A stretch of 64,000 bases of DNA from Drechmeria coniospora (Eukaryota; Ascomycota; Sordariomycetes; Hypocreales; Ophiocordycipitaceae): positions 2,294,001 to 2,358,000 of the forward strand of contig NC_054389.1 in NCBI RefSeq assembly GCF_001625195.1, given 5' to 3'. Position 1 is the stretch's first letter; every line of letters starts with the position of its first letter. Below the pieces are notes generated by a model. That model did no database searches. It saw nothing but the letters and a program-made list of their open reading frames with translations, and was not told where the DNA came from. A program made the translations under genes and the position numbers. Shown piece by piece: positions 46,303-58,198 of this stretch.

Positions 46303-46324
46303 TACGGAGTACATGTACTCCGTA
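46303..46324. repeat. perfect 22-bp palindrome
   Basis: The arm TACGGAGTACA is followed directly by its exact reverse complement, TGTACTCCGTA. It is the longest perfect palindrome I found in the window and has no spacer. Confidence 0.9.
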
Positions 46325-47108
46325 TTACATGTAAGTAGGTATTTGTACTCCGTAATCACTCAAGTAAGTTGGCACTCCTTCCAGCCACTGGTAGGTGTAA
46401 GTAAGTACAACTCGTGCATGTACAGGCATGCATGGACGTCTTCCATGTACATGGATGGTACAAATACGGAGGGCCCTCTGGTACTGCATCTGTACCTCTG
46501 CTTGTATGTACGGAGTAAGTACTCCGTACGAGTACAACGTACTTCCATGTACAGTAGGTAATACTGGATGTACAGTAAGTGCAAGTACTTAAGTAAGTAC
46601 ATGTCCGCCAGCGAGGTCATTGATTCAAAGTACTCTGTACACCGATTCCCACCTAAAGAGTCACTAAAAATAAAAGTCTACGGTACCTTCATTTATCGAC
46701 AGAAATAAACGTAAAGCAAGTACAAGTAGATACCTCAGAGGACGGACCTACCTATCAAGGTGCTCCGTATTACCTGCCTTTTTCAAGGACGATCGCCAAG
46801 CAGTCACAAGGTACGAGTGACGCTATTTCGTCCCGTCACCCCTTCCACAGACTGAGATGAGAGAGAGACTGAGATGAGAGTAAGTATTAGTACTACCTCA
46901 TATGCACAATTACGGAGCATGCTTGTACAACTAATTGCAACTAACATATGTACAGTAAGTAGGTGTACTCACAAGTACAGCACTGTGCTAAGCGATTGCA
47001 GGCATGCAACCCGGGCACCAGGTCCTCCGACATGTATTACTTACACCTACAGTACAGTACTGTACAAGCAATTACGGAGCACAAGTCCTTGTACATTTAC
47101 CATGCCTG

Positions 47109-47136
47109 TACTCCGTACTCCGTACTCCGTACTCCG
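47109..47136. repeat. TACTCCG tandem repeat, four copies
   Basis: Four uninterrupted 7-base TACTCCG units. This is the core word of the islands in tandem form. Confidence 0.92.
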
Positions 47137-47947
47137 TAATTACTGTACATTCGCCTATTGTTGATGCACAACATGAATACCGGCTCCTACAGTACTTATA
47201 CTTACAGAGAGGTGCTGTAGTTGTCCTTGCGTGACTCGTACAAGTACGGGTACCATGTGCGTGCGCTTTACTTTCATTATGCTCTTAAATACAACGCACT
47301 ATTACTACATTAGTGCACCTTCACTTGTCCTTCTGTCCTCCCGTCTTCCTCCCGTCCTGTTCCTTTCCTGTTCCTCTCCTGCTGGTTGGCCATTGCACCA
47401 AGCCGATTCGGACGGGCGTTGATATTGAATGCGCAACGAGCCCGACGAGACAATCTTCGCATCACGTGATTTGTTTCAGAGTCACTGTCGTCTCGACAAC
47501 TGCCTGCGCCATCCGAATTCAGCTTTCCTTGCTCGCCCATTGTCTTCGTCCCCCCCCTACCCACCCACAGGACCGCCGCCGCCGCCGCCCCCCACGCCCC
47601 CATTCTCTACCCCCTCTCGCCCCCCGTTGCCCACCGTCCACCCTCCGCCGTCCAGCTTCCACTCCTCCTATTATTTCACCCAAGCCCCAGGAGCGAGCCG
47701 GCGCGAGGACGATACACAGACGCCTCGTCGGTTGGGAAAGGGACCTTGCCCGAACCAGCGTCAGCTTGCCTCCAACGGATGACGGTGCGGCTAACCCGTT
47801 GAGAGCTGCTGGTCTCCTCTCCATCCAAGACCCGCATCGATACGGTCGACCCGCTTTCGGCGACGGCAACGACGCTTGACCAGCGCCCGTCCAGACCGTA
47901 CGGTGCAGCACAGCGCACACGAACTACGCTTTTTGTCGCCGACGACA

Positions 47948-49739
47948 ATGGCTTCGCCTTACGCCTTGCCATCTTCTGCCCTCCCGCACGCCCATCAGCA
48001 TCACATTCACTCTCAGTCGCACCCACACTCCCTCTCCCCAGGGCCAAGGAGTGCCTGGCGAAGCTCGATGTCGAGAGATACGCTTCAGGAGGAGGCGGCT
48101 CGCGGCTTCGACCGCGGACACTCGCACTCCCGCCATCCCTCGCGCAACCGGCCGAGCTCCCAGGCCTCCAACGCCAGCGGCGTCTCGCTGATGCGAGGGA
48201 AGATTGCGCCCGTCACCCTCGACACCTTGGAAGGATGGGCGCCCGAGAAGTCGGCGTCGCTGCCGAAGCACGAGCACCATCACGATCACGATCACGACCA
48301 CGACCACGATCACGACCACGACCACGACCACAGCCACAGCCACAGCCACAACCAGCTCCATCAGTTCCAATTTCACGTCACGCAAGGTGATGACGCTGGC
48401 GTGCACAGTCCCGGCCACGGCCTCGTCCACGCCCACGCTCACGCCAACGACGAGAAGACGCCACGGTCTCGCTTCACCAGGGCCATTCTTCCCTACACGA
48501 CCCAGATTCCCATCCTCCACGCCATCCTAGCAGAGAAAGACTCGAGACGGATTTTCTACTTCATGACGTGAGCGTGGCAACCAACCCCCCCCTTCTCTCC
48601 CCTCTTTCTCCCCGGGTCGGGTGCTGACTTGTCGGCCACCAGGCTCAACTTTTGCTTCATGGTCGTCCAGGCCTTTTACGGCTACGTCACCGACTCTCTC
48701 GGGCTCCTCAGCGACAGCATACACATGTTCTTCGACTGCGTCGCCTTGCTGGTCGGCTTGCTGGCGGCCGTCATGAGCAAATGGCCCCCAAGCCAGAAGT
48801 TTCCGTATGGGTTTGGCAAGATTGAGACGCTCAGCGGCTTCGCCAACGGCATCCTCCTCATGTGAGTCTGATGTCCTTTCTCTTCCTCGTCGACGATTCA
48901 CCGACGATTCGCGCTGACGGATGGACGGCGGCAGGCTGCTAAGTGTCGAGATCGCCTTCGAGGCCTTCGAGCGGCTGTGGGATGGCACCAAGACGAAGCG
49001 TCTGGGGGAGCTGTTGATCGTCAGCAGCCTCGGCCTCGCCGTCAACCTGGTGGGCATGATGGCGTTCGGCCACCATCACCACGGGCATGGGGACTCGGGG
49101 CACGACCACAGCCACGACCACAGCCACGACCACAGCCACGATCACGGACACGGACACGGCGAGAAGCACACGCACGAGGGCCACAGCCACAGCCACAGCC
49201 ACGGCTGCGGATCGCTCGACAACGAAAACATGCACGGCATCTACCTGCACGTCCTCGCCGACACGCTCGGCAGCGTCTCGGTGATCGTGTCGACGATCCT
49301 GACGAGCCTTTGGGGTTGGTCCGGCTGGGATCCGCTGGCCTCGTGCCTGATTGCCGTCCTCATCTTCCTCTCGTCGAAGCCGCTGGTGGTCTCGTGCGCG
49401 AAGCGGCTGCTGCTCAGCGTGCCGGAGGATGCCGAGTACAACTTGCGCAACTCTCTCGGCGGCATCCTGCAGCAGCGCGGCGTCACGAGCTACACGGCTC
49501 CGAAGCTGTGGCTCGACGACCGGACGGGAAGCGGAGCGGGTAGCACCAAGCTCGTCGGCGTCGTCCACGTCACCGTGGCCCGGGGCATCTCCATGGACGA
49601 TGCGCGAGACCGGGTGCGGCTGTACCTGCTCGCCGAGGGCATCGATGTTGTCGTCCAGGTGGAGAGGGAAGGCGACCACGGATGTTGGTGCGCACGGGGG
49701 CGGGCGCCGGCAACACCCATGACGCCCAAGCCGTTTTAG
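47948..49739 (+). CDS. MSC2: cation diffusion facilitator zinc transporter, MSC2-like
   Basis: Membrane Zn2+/H+ antiporter expected in the ER or early secretory pathway. Exons 47948-48567, 48643-48861 and 48935-49739 give 547 residues. The N-terminus is His/Ser-rich with a (His-Asp)n then (His-Ser)n tract. The CDF core starts LNFCFMVVQAFYGYVTDSLG and carries the HxxxD-type site in SLGLLSDSIHMFFDC. PYGFGKIETLSGFANGI is the conserved second-loop segment. A second His-rich loop (HHHHGHG and (HDHS)n) separates helices IV and V, and the later metal site is in IYLHVLADTLGSVSVI. The C-terminal cytosolic domain follows KPLVVSCAKRLLLS. Splice phases: T and M codons are each split by an intron. Whether it forms a heterodimer as yeast Msc2 does with Zrg17 is unknown. 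Confidence 0.9.
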
Positions 49740-51571
49740 AGGACGCACAGGGCCGACGGGAGCTCGGCGTCTGCCTTGACCGTCGAGCGCTTCGGTCCAT
49801 CGGTGCCTCCGCCTTCCCCGACGGCATCGAGCTGGGCGCAGCGAGCTGGCCGGGTCCGAAGCCCGCCGCCGTCACGCCTCCACGGCGCTTGAGGCGGGTT
49901 GCCGTTTTGCGGCAGCGACAGCATGGCATGCCTCGCTCGGTTCGTCGTGCTCTCATGCTCACGTACATGTCCATGGCACACGGATGGTGTCCCGACAGCG
50001 CTTGGAGCGCGACGCTCGGCAAGGGACATTGGGGACGTCGAGGTGCATTGGCGGACCGCTTGTAGTCATTACTGTACCGAATATTAATACCAAGCTATGT
50101 ATTGCATCCCGATATTGCACGGCACGTAAGAGTGCTCGCAGCAGCTCGTCAAGGTCAAGTGATTGGTAGCATTTGCATGTGATGGCTTCTTCCATCGGTT
50201 GTCGTCAGGGCAAGGCGCCTTGGTGCCACCACGAACACCAGGCACTCGAAGCTGTAGGTGTACTTGCCTGCTGTTCGTGTACATGTACTTACGCACTAGG
50301 TGGTAATAGATGCCAGGGACGGTGTTCAGTACATGGAGGTACTGGCATGAACGGAGTATTATACAGTAACTACGGCGTAGTTGTACTTGCACATGGAAGG
50401 AAGCATGTGCCATGCTTTACCAAAGTACTTACTTAACGAGTACAGTACTGTAGGTTCGGGACGGGTAGGTACGTGTCGGGTACCTTTGTAGGGTACTCGC
50501 AGTACATGTACAGTTGCAGTATAAGTAGGTGTTAAGAATTCGTACCCAAGTACTCCGTACGGAGTACGTACGCCTTACACACCCTGTACTTCCATGTACA
50601 AGTACCACTATGACGTGCCAAATACAGGCGCTATAGCAACATGGAGCGAGGAAGCTGCCTCGGGATTGTACAGACAAGTGAAGGAATCGTGTGCCGCAAA
50701 TCACAATCATATTGGAGAATTGGTGCTCGTCTACCACATGTACACACGTGAACAAAACATTGCGGAATGCGCGTCACAGCTTCTTCCCCAGAGAATAGCG
50801 CCGGGCACGCGGCGGGGCGTTGTTCTGCACCTGATGCTTCCGCGAGCGGCGCATCAACCAGGGCACGCATTCGGTGTGGTGCGGATAGGTCTCAAGTACT
50901 TATAATAGTCCTTAATGTACTTACGGAGTACAAGTACAAGTACATGACATGTACGGGGTCACTGAGTCAATTCGGCACTTCCATTGGCCCTTCTGTCTGC
51001 AGCCGGCCGACCGGCGCCAGACCCCACGCGCAGCCGAGGCCGAGGCACAAGAAGGTACTTCGGTAGAGTACAGAGTGCATGTACCGTACTTGTACACTAG
51101 GTCTGGGAATAGTGACAGCCCGGAACGCAAGTGTAGTACATGACCTCTCCGTAATACTTGAATGGAACTTAACGCAAAGTACATGTACGCCACGCCGCAA
51201 CGGCAATTCGTCATGTACGGAGTACTTACACATGTCACTAAGCTGCGAGGACAGACCTGCGAGGAAGGACCATCCATCTCTGCGCTTTCTGCAATCCAAA
51301 GTCCAACAGTCCGGTCGTCGGCGCGTCATTTCTGGAAGGAGATTCCCTTCCGCCGAATATCACACCCTCCTTCCCCTTCCAAGCTTCCAACCCCCATCAA
51401 CGTCACCTAACCCACGCCCTCGCGATTTTTAGGTTGCGATCCCTTCCTTCTCTGCCGTCCCTCCTCCTGCACCCTTCACATCACCCGGCGAGTCAACATC
51501 GGCCTCTCTCCTCCTTGTGTGCTTCTCCCCCTCTCCTCCTCCAGAGGTCCCTTTCCTTCTCCCGTCCCACC
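49740..51571. other. intergenic region with GTAC island
   Basis: Mostly GTAC-type words from 50060 to 51250, including an 18-bp perfect palindrome at 50550-50567. The last 300 bases are a pyrimidine-rich leader of the carnitine-carrier gene. No other gene is recognised. Confidence 0.6.
50550..50567. repeat. perfect 18-bp palindrome
   Basis: GTACTCCGT followed directly by ACGGAGTAC. This is the consensus island word joined to its own reverse complement. Confidence 0.9.
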
Positions 51572-52626
51572 ATGTCCTCCTCCCAGCAGCTCGACGAGCT
51601 GCCCGCGCCCGACACGAGGGCTCCCGAGGAGAAAAAGGCGGTGGCGGCCAAGTCGGGCCTCGTGTCCCAGCTGCGCTCCCTCGCCGCCGGTGGATTTGGC
51701 GGCATCTGCGCCGTCATCGTCGGTCACCCGTTCGACCTCGTCAAGGTCCGACTGCAGACGGCCGAGCGCGGCGTTTACTCATCGGCCGTCGACGTCGTCC
51801 GCAAGAGCATTGCCCGCGACGGCCTTCGGAGGGGCCTCTACGCCGGCGTCAGCGCGCCCCTCGTCGGCGTCACGCCCATGTGTACGTGGATCTTTCCCCC
51901 CCAAGCTCCCCTCCGCTCATGGCTCACGCGAGACCCGATCACGCAGTCGCCGTCTCCTTCTGGGGCTACGACCTCGGCAAGCAAATCGTCGGCTCCATCT
52001 CCCCCGCGGCCCCCGGCGCCGGCCTATCCATCGCCCAGATCTCGGCCGCCGGCTTCCTCTCCGCCATTCCCATGACGGCCATCACGGCGCCCTTTGAGCG
52101 CGTCAAGGTCATCCTCCAAGTTCAGGGCCAGAAGGCGCTCGCGCCGGGAGAGAAGCCCAAGTACAGCGGCGCCCGAGACGTCGTCCGCCAGCTCTACCGG
52201 GAGGGCGGCCTTCGCAGCGTCTTCCGCGGCAGCGCCGCCACCCTCGCCCGCGACGGGCCCGGCTCCGCCGCCTACTTCGCCGCCTACGAATACATCAAGC
52301 GCTCCTTGAGCCCCCGCGACCCCGTCACCGGGAAGCCCACCGGCGCCTTGAGCCTTACCGCCATCACCTGCGCCGGTGCCGCCGCCGGCGTCGCCATGTG
52401 GATCCCCGTCTTCCCCGTCGACACCGTCAAGTCGAGGCTGCAGACGGCCGAGGGCAACGTAACCATCGGCGGCGTCGTCCGCGAGCTCTACGGCAAGGGA
52501 GGCTTCAAGGCCTTCTTCCCGGGCTTTGGCCCTGCCCTGACGAGGGCTGTGCCCGCCAACGCCGCCACCTTCTTGGGTGTCGAGCTGGCGCACCAGGCCA
52601 TGACAAAGATGTTCGGACCGGCCTGA
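51572..52626 (+). CDS. CRC1: mitochondrial carnitine/acylcarnitine carrier
   Basis: Inner-membrane antiporter that brings acylcarnitines into mitochondria for acetyl-CoA use; the Aspergillus counterpart is AcuH. Exons 51572-51881 and 51947-52626 give 329 residues; the 65-base intron splits a Phe codon and joins VTPM to FAVSFWGYDLGK. The three repeated carrier motifs are PFDLVKVRLQ, PFERVKVILQ and PVDTVKSRLQ, one per 100-residue repeat. AGGFGGICAVIVGHPFDLVK, YAGVSAPLVGVTP and FRGSAATLARDGPGSAAYF are conserved in carnitine carriers. The start MSSSQQLDELPAP lies in a good context (CACCATGTC). Confidence 0.92.
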
Positions 52627-53287
52627 GCCCTTCCCGCACTAGTTTGCTTGCTTCCAAGTGTCCCGTTCGACAAGTACCGGTGTGACGTTTCGGCTTTGGT
52701 ATAGAGAGGGCCCATGTATTCGATCCACGGCCACCATATTGGCAGGCCAGGGCAGGCATCGTCACGCATTTCCGTTTTTGATTTTCATGCACAGCAAGTT
52801 AGGCACATGACACGAACAAGAAGAGTTGGAGAAGTAAACAAAACCGCTTTGTTGGCGAATGAAGTGCGAAGAGAGCGACGAAAGTTCACCTCTGCCGGAC
52901 GCCGTCCGAGCCTCGTTGCTTGAAGAATAATAAATTAAATGAACAAGAAAAGGCCGGACGCAGCATCGGCTTGCGACAACGGCCATGTGCACACCTGTAC
53001 CGTACAGTAGGAAAGCCAACCCAATCCCTGGTTCTCGCCTCGCCTCCACATACCACAATCCCAGCGCCGGATGCATCACCATGGCCACAGCTGGTCCAGA
53101 AAAAAGGACGCAAGTAAAACAAAAGCAAATGCTAGGTGCAGTCGGGGGGGGGGGGGTATATATATGGAAATATACATACATGCGCATGGAAATTTTTTCG
53201 ACGGCTCAAGGCCCCGCGGCGCAGGAGAGAATCACATCACCCATCATCTCACTTCCTTCGACACGCCCGACAGGCCTGCGACATCAA
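52627..53287. other. convergent intergenic region
   Basis: The carnitine carrier (+) and the phosphatase gene (-) converge here. A run of 13 G lies at 53144-53156, followed by a short TATATATA stretch. No gene is seen. Confidence 0.5.
53144..53156. repeat. poly-G run (13 bases)
   Basis: Thirteen consecutive G in the 3' flank of the histidine-phosphatase gene. Confidence 0.9.
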
Positions 53288-55379
53288 TCAAGCACGCTCG
53301 TTGAGGGTCCACCGTCGCTTGCTGTGGCTGAGATCTCGAAACCGCTCCGCCTCGTCCGGAGGCGGCGGAAGGCCCCAGAGGCCGCCGAGGCCGCCGCCGA
53401 GCTTGGACATCTTGAGCTCCTCAATCGGCTTGTCGGGTCCCAGGTTCGTCACCAGCTTGATGGGCGCGGCGAGGACGGGGCCCCTGGGAGGGTTCTTGGC
53501 GACGGAGTGGCTGGCTGCCCAGGCAGTCGACGTGCCGCCGACGGCTCGCGCTGCCGACGGGACAAAGGTCGGCAAAGGCTCATCCACCTCGTCGGCGACG
53601 GCGCGCTGGAATCGCTTCTGGTCAAAGTTGGGCATCATGGAAGCAAAGTCGTCGCCGTCTTCGCCGCCCTCGTCCATCAATCGCAGCGAGGACGGGGCGG
53701 GGGTCCACAAGCCCGACGAAGTGGCAACGGTCGGGGCGCGCTGCAGGGGCCGGAACGATGCTGAGTCCCGCCGGAACGGTTTCCCGACCGCCGCGTTGGC
53801 GGATGCGCTGCGGCTGCCGGGAGAAGAAACCGGGTTCGGATCGGAGTAGGTGAAGGGACTCATGACCGGTCCGCCAGAGTTGGTGTCAAAGGTCGGCGTT
53901 CGGCCACGCGCCCCGTGACTCGGCGCGTTCCAGACCATGCCCGCCGACGGCGCTCCGGCCAAGACGGGCGTCGAGTTGGAGTTTGGCCGCAGGTGTTCGG
54001 TGCTGGCCGACAATCGCATGTCGTACAGCTTGTCGACCTGGACGAGCGGCTTGGCGGCTGCGACCGCGTCGGGGGGATGGGCCGCCTCGGCCAGCTTCCG
54101 CAGCTGGCCGTAGTCGAGGTTCGGCTTGCGGGTAGCCATGGTGATGGAGGCTATGCCGACGTCCATGAGCACCGGCTGGTGCGTGATGGCGCCAATGAGG
54201 GCGTTGCAGCCGGCGCCGTGCGAGACGATGACGACGACTGTCTCGACGTCGTCGCCTTGGTCACCTTGGTCGTCCTCGCGCTCCACGTCGGCCGTGCTCG
54301 CCGTCGCCGTCGCCGTCGCCGTCTTGGTGACCAAGTTGGCGGCCGAGTCCGTCGTCGCGTACCAGTTCAGCAGCTTCCTCAGGCCGCCCCGGAATCTCTT
54401 GTGCATTGCGGTCCACTCCTCGCCAAATTTGCCTCCGTCGCCAAAGTCGAGCGGCTCCCTCGTCGAGTCCCACTGATAGTCTACCGTGACGCAGGCGTCC
54501 CTCGCGTGCGAGACAAAGCCGTCGGGGATCCTGCCGCTGCCCGACACGGCATACGTCGGCTTCGGCGCGACGTACCCCTTCCTCTCCGGAGAGGGCAGGG
54601 CAGTCAAGAGCTGCGACAGGTTGCAGACGCCGCCGTTCTCGGCCCCGGGCGAAGGCATTCCGCTTCCAGGGCTCGTGGTCGGCGACGCCTGCCACAGGGA
54701 GCTCGAGGAAGACACCTTCCTCTCGGATTCCTCCGGGCGCGGGACAAAGTCGGCGTAGGCGCCATAGTCCTCCCTTCTCAGCAGCTCCGCCTTTGCGCCT
54801 CCGACCATGAGGGCGGGGCCGGGTGGCGGCGTGATCGTCTCAAAGTACTCGGGCGAAAGCCATTCGCCGAGGAAGGAGTCGATTCGAAGCAGGGACGACT
54901 TGAACTCGAACGGTCGGGTGCCGGGCGCCGACCTGGGGAGGATGATGTCGGAGGGGTTGTAGATGGAATCGGGTGAGGTCTGGGCCAGGCCGGAGCTGAT
55001 GCCGATCGACGTCTGGACGCAGCGGAGGAAGGGGGAGCTGTGGATGACAATCTTGAAGCGCCGGCGCTTGGTGGGGTGGGTGCCATGGTGGCCGTTGCGA
55101 GATCCTTGCTGGCTGTCGATCTTGGCCTGCTCGAGGTAGTTGCCAATCTGGTTGCCAACTTGCCTCGCTTGCAGAAAGCCACCGTACGTGAGAGGAGGGT
55201 CGTAGGGGGTCGGGGAGGTGAGGTGCCATTTCTTGTCCGCAGCGTCGAGTCGGTTCCCGTGTCTGCGCCGAGTCAGAACATGCGAATGCCGACGGGATAA
55301 TTTTGGCAATGGCTGAGCACGACAAGGGGGGGGGGGCTTACCTCACGACGAAGAGATATGCGGGAGGAGAATCCGTCAT
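53288..55379 (-). CDS. histidine phosphatase superfamily (phosphoglycerate-mutase-like) protein
   Basis: Histidine phosphatase of the clade-1 type. Exons 55342-55379 (MTDSPPAYLFVV plus split Arg) and 53288-55262 give 670 residues. The catalytic RHG is created by splicing: VV-RHGNRLDAADKKWH. Next come PPLTYGGFLQARQVGNQI, the second-arginine segment IVIHSSPFLRCVQTSIGI, FLGEWLSPEYFE, and the second catalytic histidine in VVVIVSHGAGCNALIGAI. The C-terminal 270 residues are disordered and Pro/Ser-rich. Long insertions in the domain (about residues 190-290) are Ser/Gly-rich. The arrangement resembles fungal phosphoglycerate-mutase-family proteins related to UBASH3-type phosphatases. The substrate is unknown. 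The intron carries a poly-C run (sense strand) next to its donor. Confidence 0.83.
55326..55336. repeat. poly-G run (11 bases) inside the phosphatase intron
   Basis: Eleven G on the plus strand, which reads as C11 just downstream of the intron donor in the sense direction. Confidence 0.9.
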
Positions 55380-58198
55380 GACGGAGAAGTGCCGAGACGT
55401 CGAGAGACCGAGGCCGTATGAGGATGAGTAGAGTCAGGTAGGTGCTTGCTCAAGTGGCCCCCCGGGGAGGGAAACCAGGCAGCGTTTCGAGTCAGTGAAA
55501 GGGAGGTGGTAGATGACGCGCGATGTGGTGAATATGTGAATATGTTGACGGCGATGACGGCCGTGGTGACGACGGCAATGTGCGCTAGACGTGTCTATGA
55601 AAGGAATACGTGCATGGGGGTATGCCTGAGGCGGAAATCGTCGGCTGGTGGTTGGCTTGCTTTTGGTTTTGCCGTGAGCCTATTGGACTGGTGACAGGTT
55701 GACGACGTCGGAGAGAGAGCTGACGGTGCGGGAGAGGCGCAGGAGGGGTGCAGGAGATGGACGGTTGGAAGGACGGGAAGCTGCAGGCAAAGGGGCCCGA
55801 GCCGCGGTGACGGTGACGGCGAGACGAGAGGGCGAGGATCGGACGTCGCGTCGGCGATGGCGATGGGTACGCTATCGCGTAATGGGTCGTTGGTCGGTGA
55901 TCAGGAGAGCAGCAGCAACGCGGGGTCACGTCACCTACATGGGGGAGGGGAGGAGGAGAGGGGATTAAGAGGGGGGGGGGGGTCTCGGAAGCAAGAAAGT
56001 GGTAGAACAAGGAAGTGAGACAAAAAATCGACAAGGGTTCTGGTTTGTGCTGGCCAATGATGAATGCCGAAGCCAGGACAGGACAGAAGGCGAGGGACGC
56101 TACCGAGTTCTCGCCCCAAGCCCGAGCAGGTCGATAAATTGCACTGGTGCTCGTATGAGTTGAAGGTTTTCTGTCAAGTCGTAGGTGGGCGACACGGCGG
56201 AAAGGTGCGATGAGGTTGTTTGAAGGCGAATCGGATACGAGGCGTGACAGAGGTGGCAGCGAATGGAGGGAGGAAGCGAAAATGTCGAGCGAATAGGGAC
56301 GGTACATATACATTACATGCTAACAAGCTAAGCTGATGAATGAGCACCCCTTCCGAGTACGGAGGATGGCAGGAGCGAGGAATAACGGGTACATGTACCA
56401 GCTCTAGGGAGTCATTACAGGCTGCCATGCATGTACTCCTACTTGTGCGTACGGTAATTACTCTGCAAGTACTTACTTGTACTTGTATGTGGTTACTTCA
56501 CTGACGGTACTCCGTAATACTCCGTACTCGGCAGCGTGATAGGCCCCGCAATTCGATTGCCTCTGCGGAGTACTACTTACTAGGTACTTACAACGACTTG
56601 TCGCACCTAAGTGCCTCAGTACAAGTTCTTACTTGCAAGTGACCATACAAGCAGGGCTTGTACAAGTACTTGGCAACACCTAACACTAGTGGCTGCCTCT
56701 GCACTACAACTACAGCATGTACTTCACCATATCCGTGATTGACTTTACGACGTCGGCACCCCTTTCCAGCAGCGTATATACCATGGTGCCTGTAGGTAGA
56801 TGCTAGGTAGTACACGTGCACCTCTCTGTACAGTTACAGGAGCGGGAGACGAATGGCACTGCACCTGCGTCCGAATCGTTCACCTTAGGAGGCACTTGGG
56901 TGACGAGCACATGCCGACTTCCTCCTGAAGAACCACCAAAAAAAGACTGTACACTTAAGTACCTACAGTGTGTACTGTACATGTACCTATACGTACACTT
57001 ACTCTAGCTTTTTAGTCATAACATACGATATTTATACGAAGCATACATGTAAGTACACGCAAGTACAGTAGAGCCTTGTACCCCGAGCTCCAAGCATGCT
57101 CCAAGTACAGGTACTTGTATGTGCACACTTGAGTACAAGTATTGCACTGAACAGTATACTGCAACAGTAAGCAATTGCGTTACGAGGGTAAGTACAAGTA
57201 CAAGCATGGAGTACTTTTTGTCCTGACTGTACATGCACATATACACCCGTCGACATACTGTATTATCGGTGCACGCGAATACGATCATGATGTTTGTTGG
57301 TAACCGAGTGCCCGCATGCAGCACTGTACATATTTTATAAAAGTACTTACTTAATCGGCTGTACTGGGAACCAAAGTACCAACCTTCTGCGTACCGAGCA
57401 GGTAGTGAGTGGTCTAAGAGGCTTGTGTACTCGGTACTTAGGTGCACTGACTTACAGTCCGCTGTGCCCTCCCCTCGGATTCGGACAGCAACTCGCGCCG
57501 CACTCGCAACATAACAAACGCGTAATAAACCTTGGAAATAACCTTTCATCTCTAGTATCCATCACGGAATGCTTCGATCCGCCTCCTCCTTCCTCCGCAT
57601 TCACGGGTCATGTCCGCATTTAGATCCCCCCATGGACGCAATGGAGCTTAGCTGGTCCTCGTGGGTCCATCGGGAAGAATTGAGTTTTTTATGGGGTCAC
57701 ATGCACTGTCGGTGTCACCGCTCCCTACTACTGCCGAGTACCGACGACCAACCGCCGAGGACCGAGTCCGGAGCATCGTAATTGACACTGTCTGGCCGTG
57801 CTCGCAAGGCTGCGCAAAGGTTGCTGCGCAAAGCAAGGAAGAACTTGGACGTCATTCAGAAGGGTTCGGGGACCAACTAGATGTACAGTGTGCAATGTGT
57901 GTGCATGTACTGCTCGTGTATAGTCGTAGGGTGTCGTAGCATCATCAGCCCAGAACCTGCCTGTCGTTTGGCTTCGTACCATCGCTCCATCGCATCTGCC
58001 ACGTAGCCGCTCGTTCGTACGCTCGCCAGACACACGCCCTGCAAAATAACGTGTGACAGCCGCAGCAGCAGAAGCAGCAGCAACGCCAGCGGCGAGAGCA
58101 ACAAAATAAACCGGCCAAAAACTCCACGCGTCCTCCCGCCGCACGGAACGGTCAACGGCTCGCAGAGGACGGCGGGTCTTCCCTTCGTCCACGTCGCA
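55380..58198. other. intergenic region with GTAC island
   Basis: No supported gene in 2.8 kb. It has a run of 12 G at 55971-55982 and a GTAC island from about 56380 to 57450. Frame 57728-58192 (-) includes one hydrophobic stretch but matches nothing I know. Confidence 0.5.
55971..55982. repeat. poly-G run (12 bases)
   Basis: Twelve consecutive G in non-coding DNA upstream of the phosphatase gene. Confidence 0.9.

Larger units (their letters stand above)
45439..47947. repeat. intergenic region with GTAC island between ALG1 and MSC2
   Basis: Divergent gap of 2.5 kb. The segment 46020-47300 is a strong GTAC island, with a 22-bp perfect palindrome at 46303-46324 and four tandem TACTCCG units at 47109-47136. 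From 47310 to 47947 the sequence is pyrimidine-rich, probably the promoter and leader of the zinc-transporter gene. The open frame 47313-47879 is not supported. Confidence 0.7.

Noticed and set aside
47313..47879. 188-residue plus-strand frame
   Set aside because: Pro/Ser/Arg low-complexity, directly upstream of the MSC2 start, with no conserved sequence.
53915..54976. 353-residue plus-strand frame
   Set aside because: Antisense shadow of the histidine-phosphatase exon.
57405..57430. tRNA-like GTGGTCTAAGAGGC word
   Set aside because: No acceptor stem, T-loop or anticodon arm could be paired around it.
57728..58192. Minus-strand frame with one hydrophobic stretch (FWPVYFVALAAGVAAASAAA)
   Set aside because: It is Ala-rich GC-driven sequence, continues into GTAC-type DNA and resembles no family; it is more likely the SRF1 3' flank.
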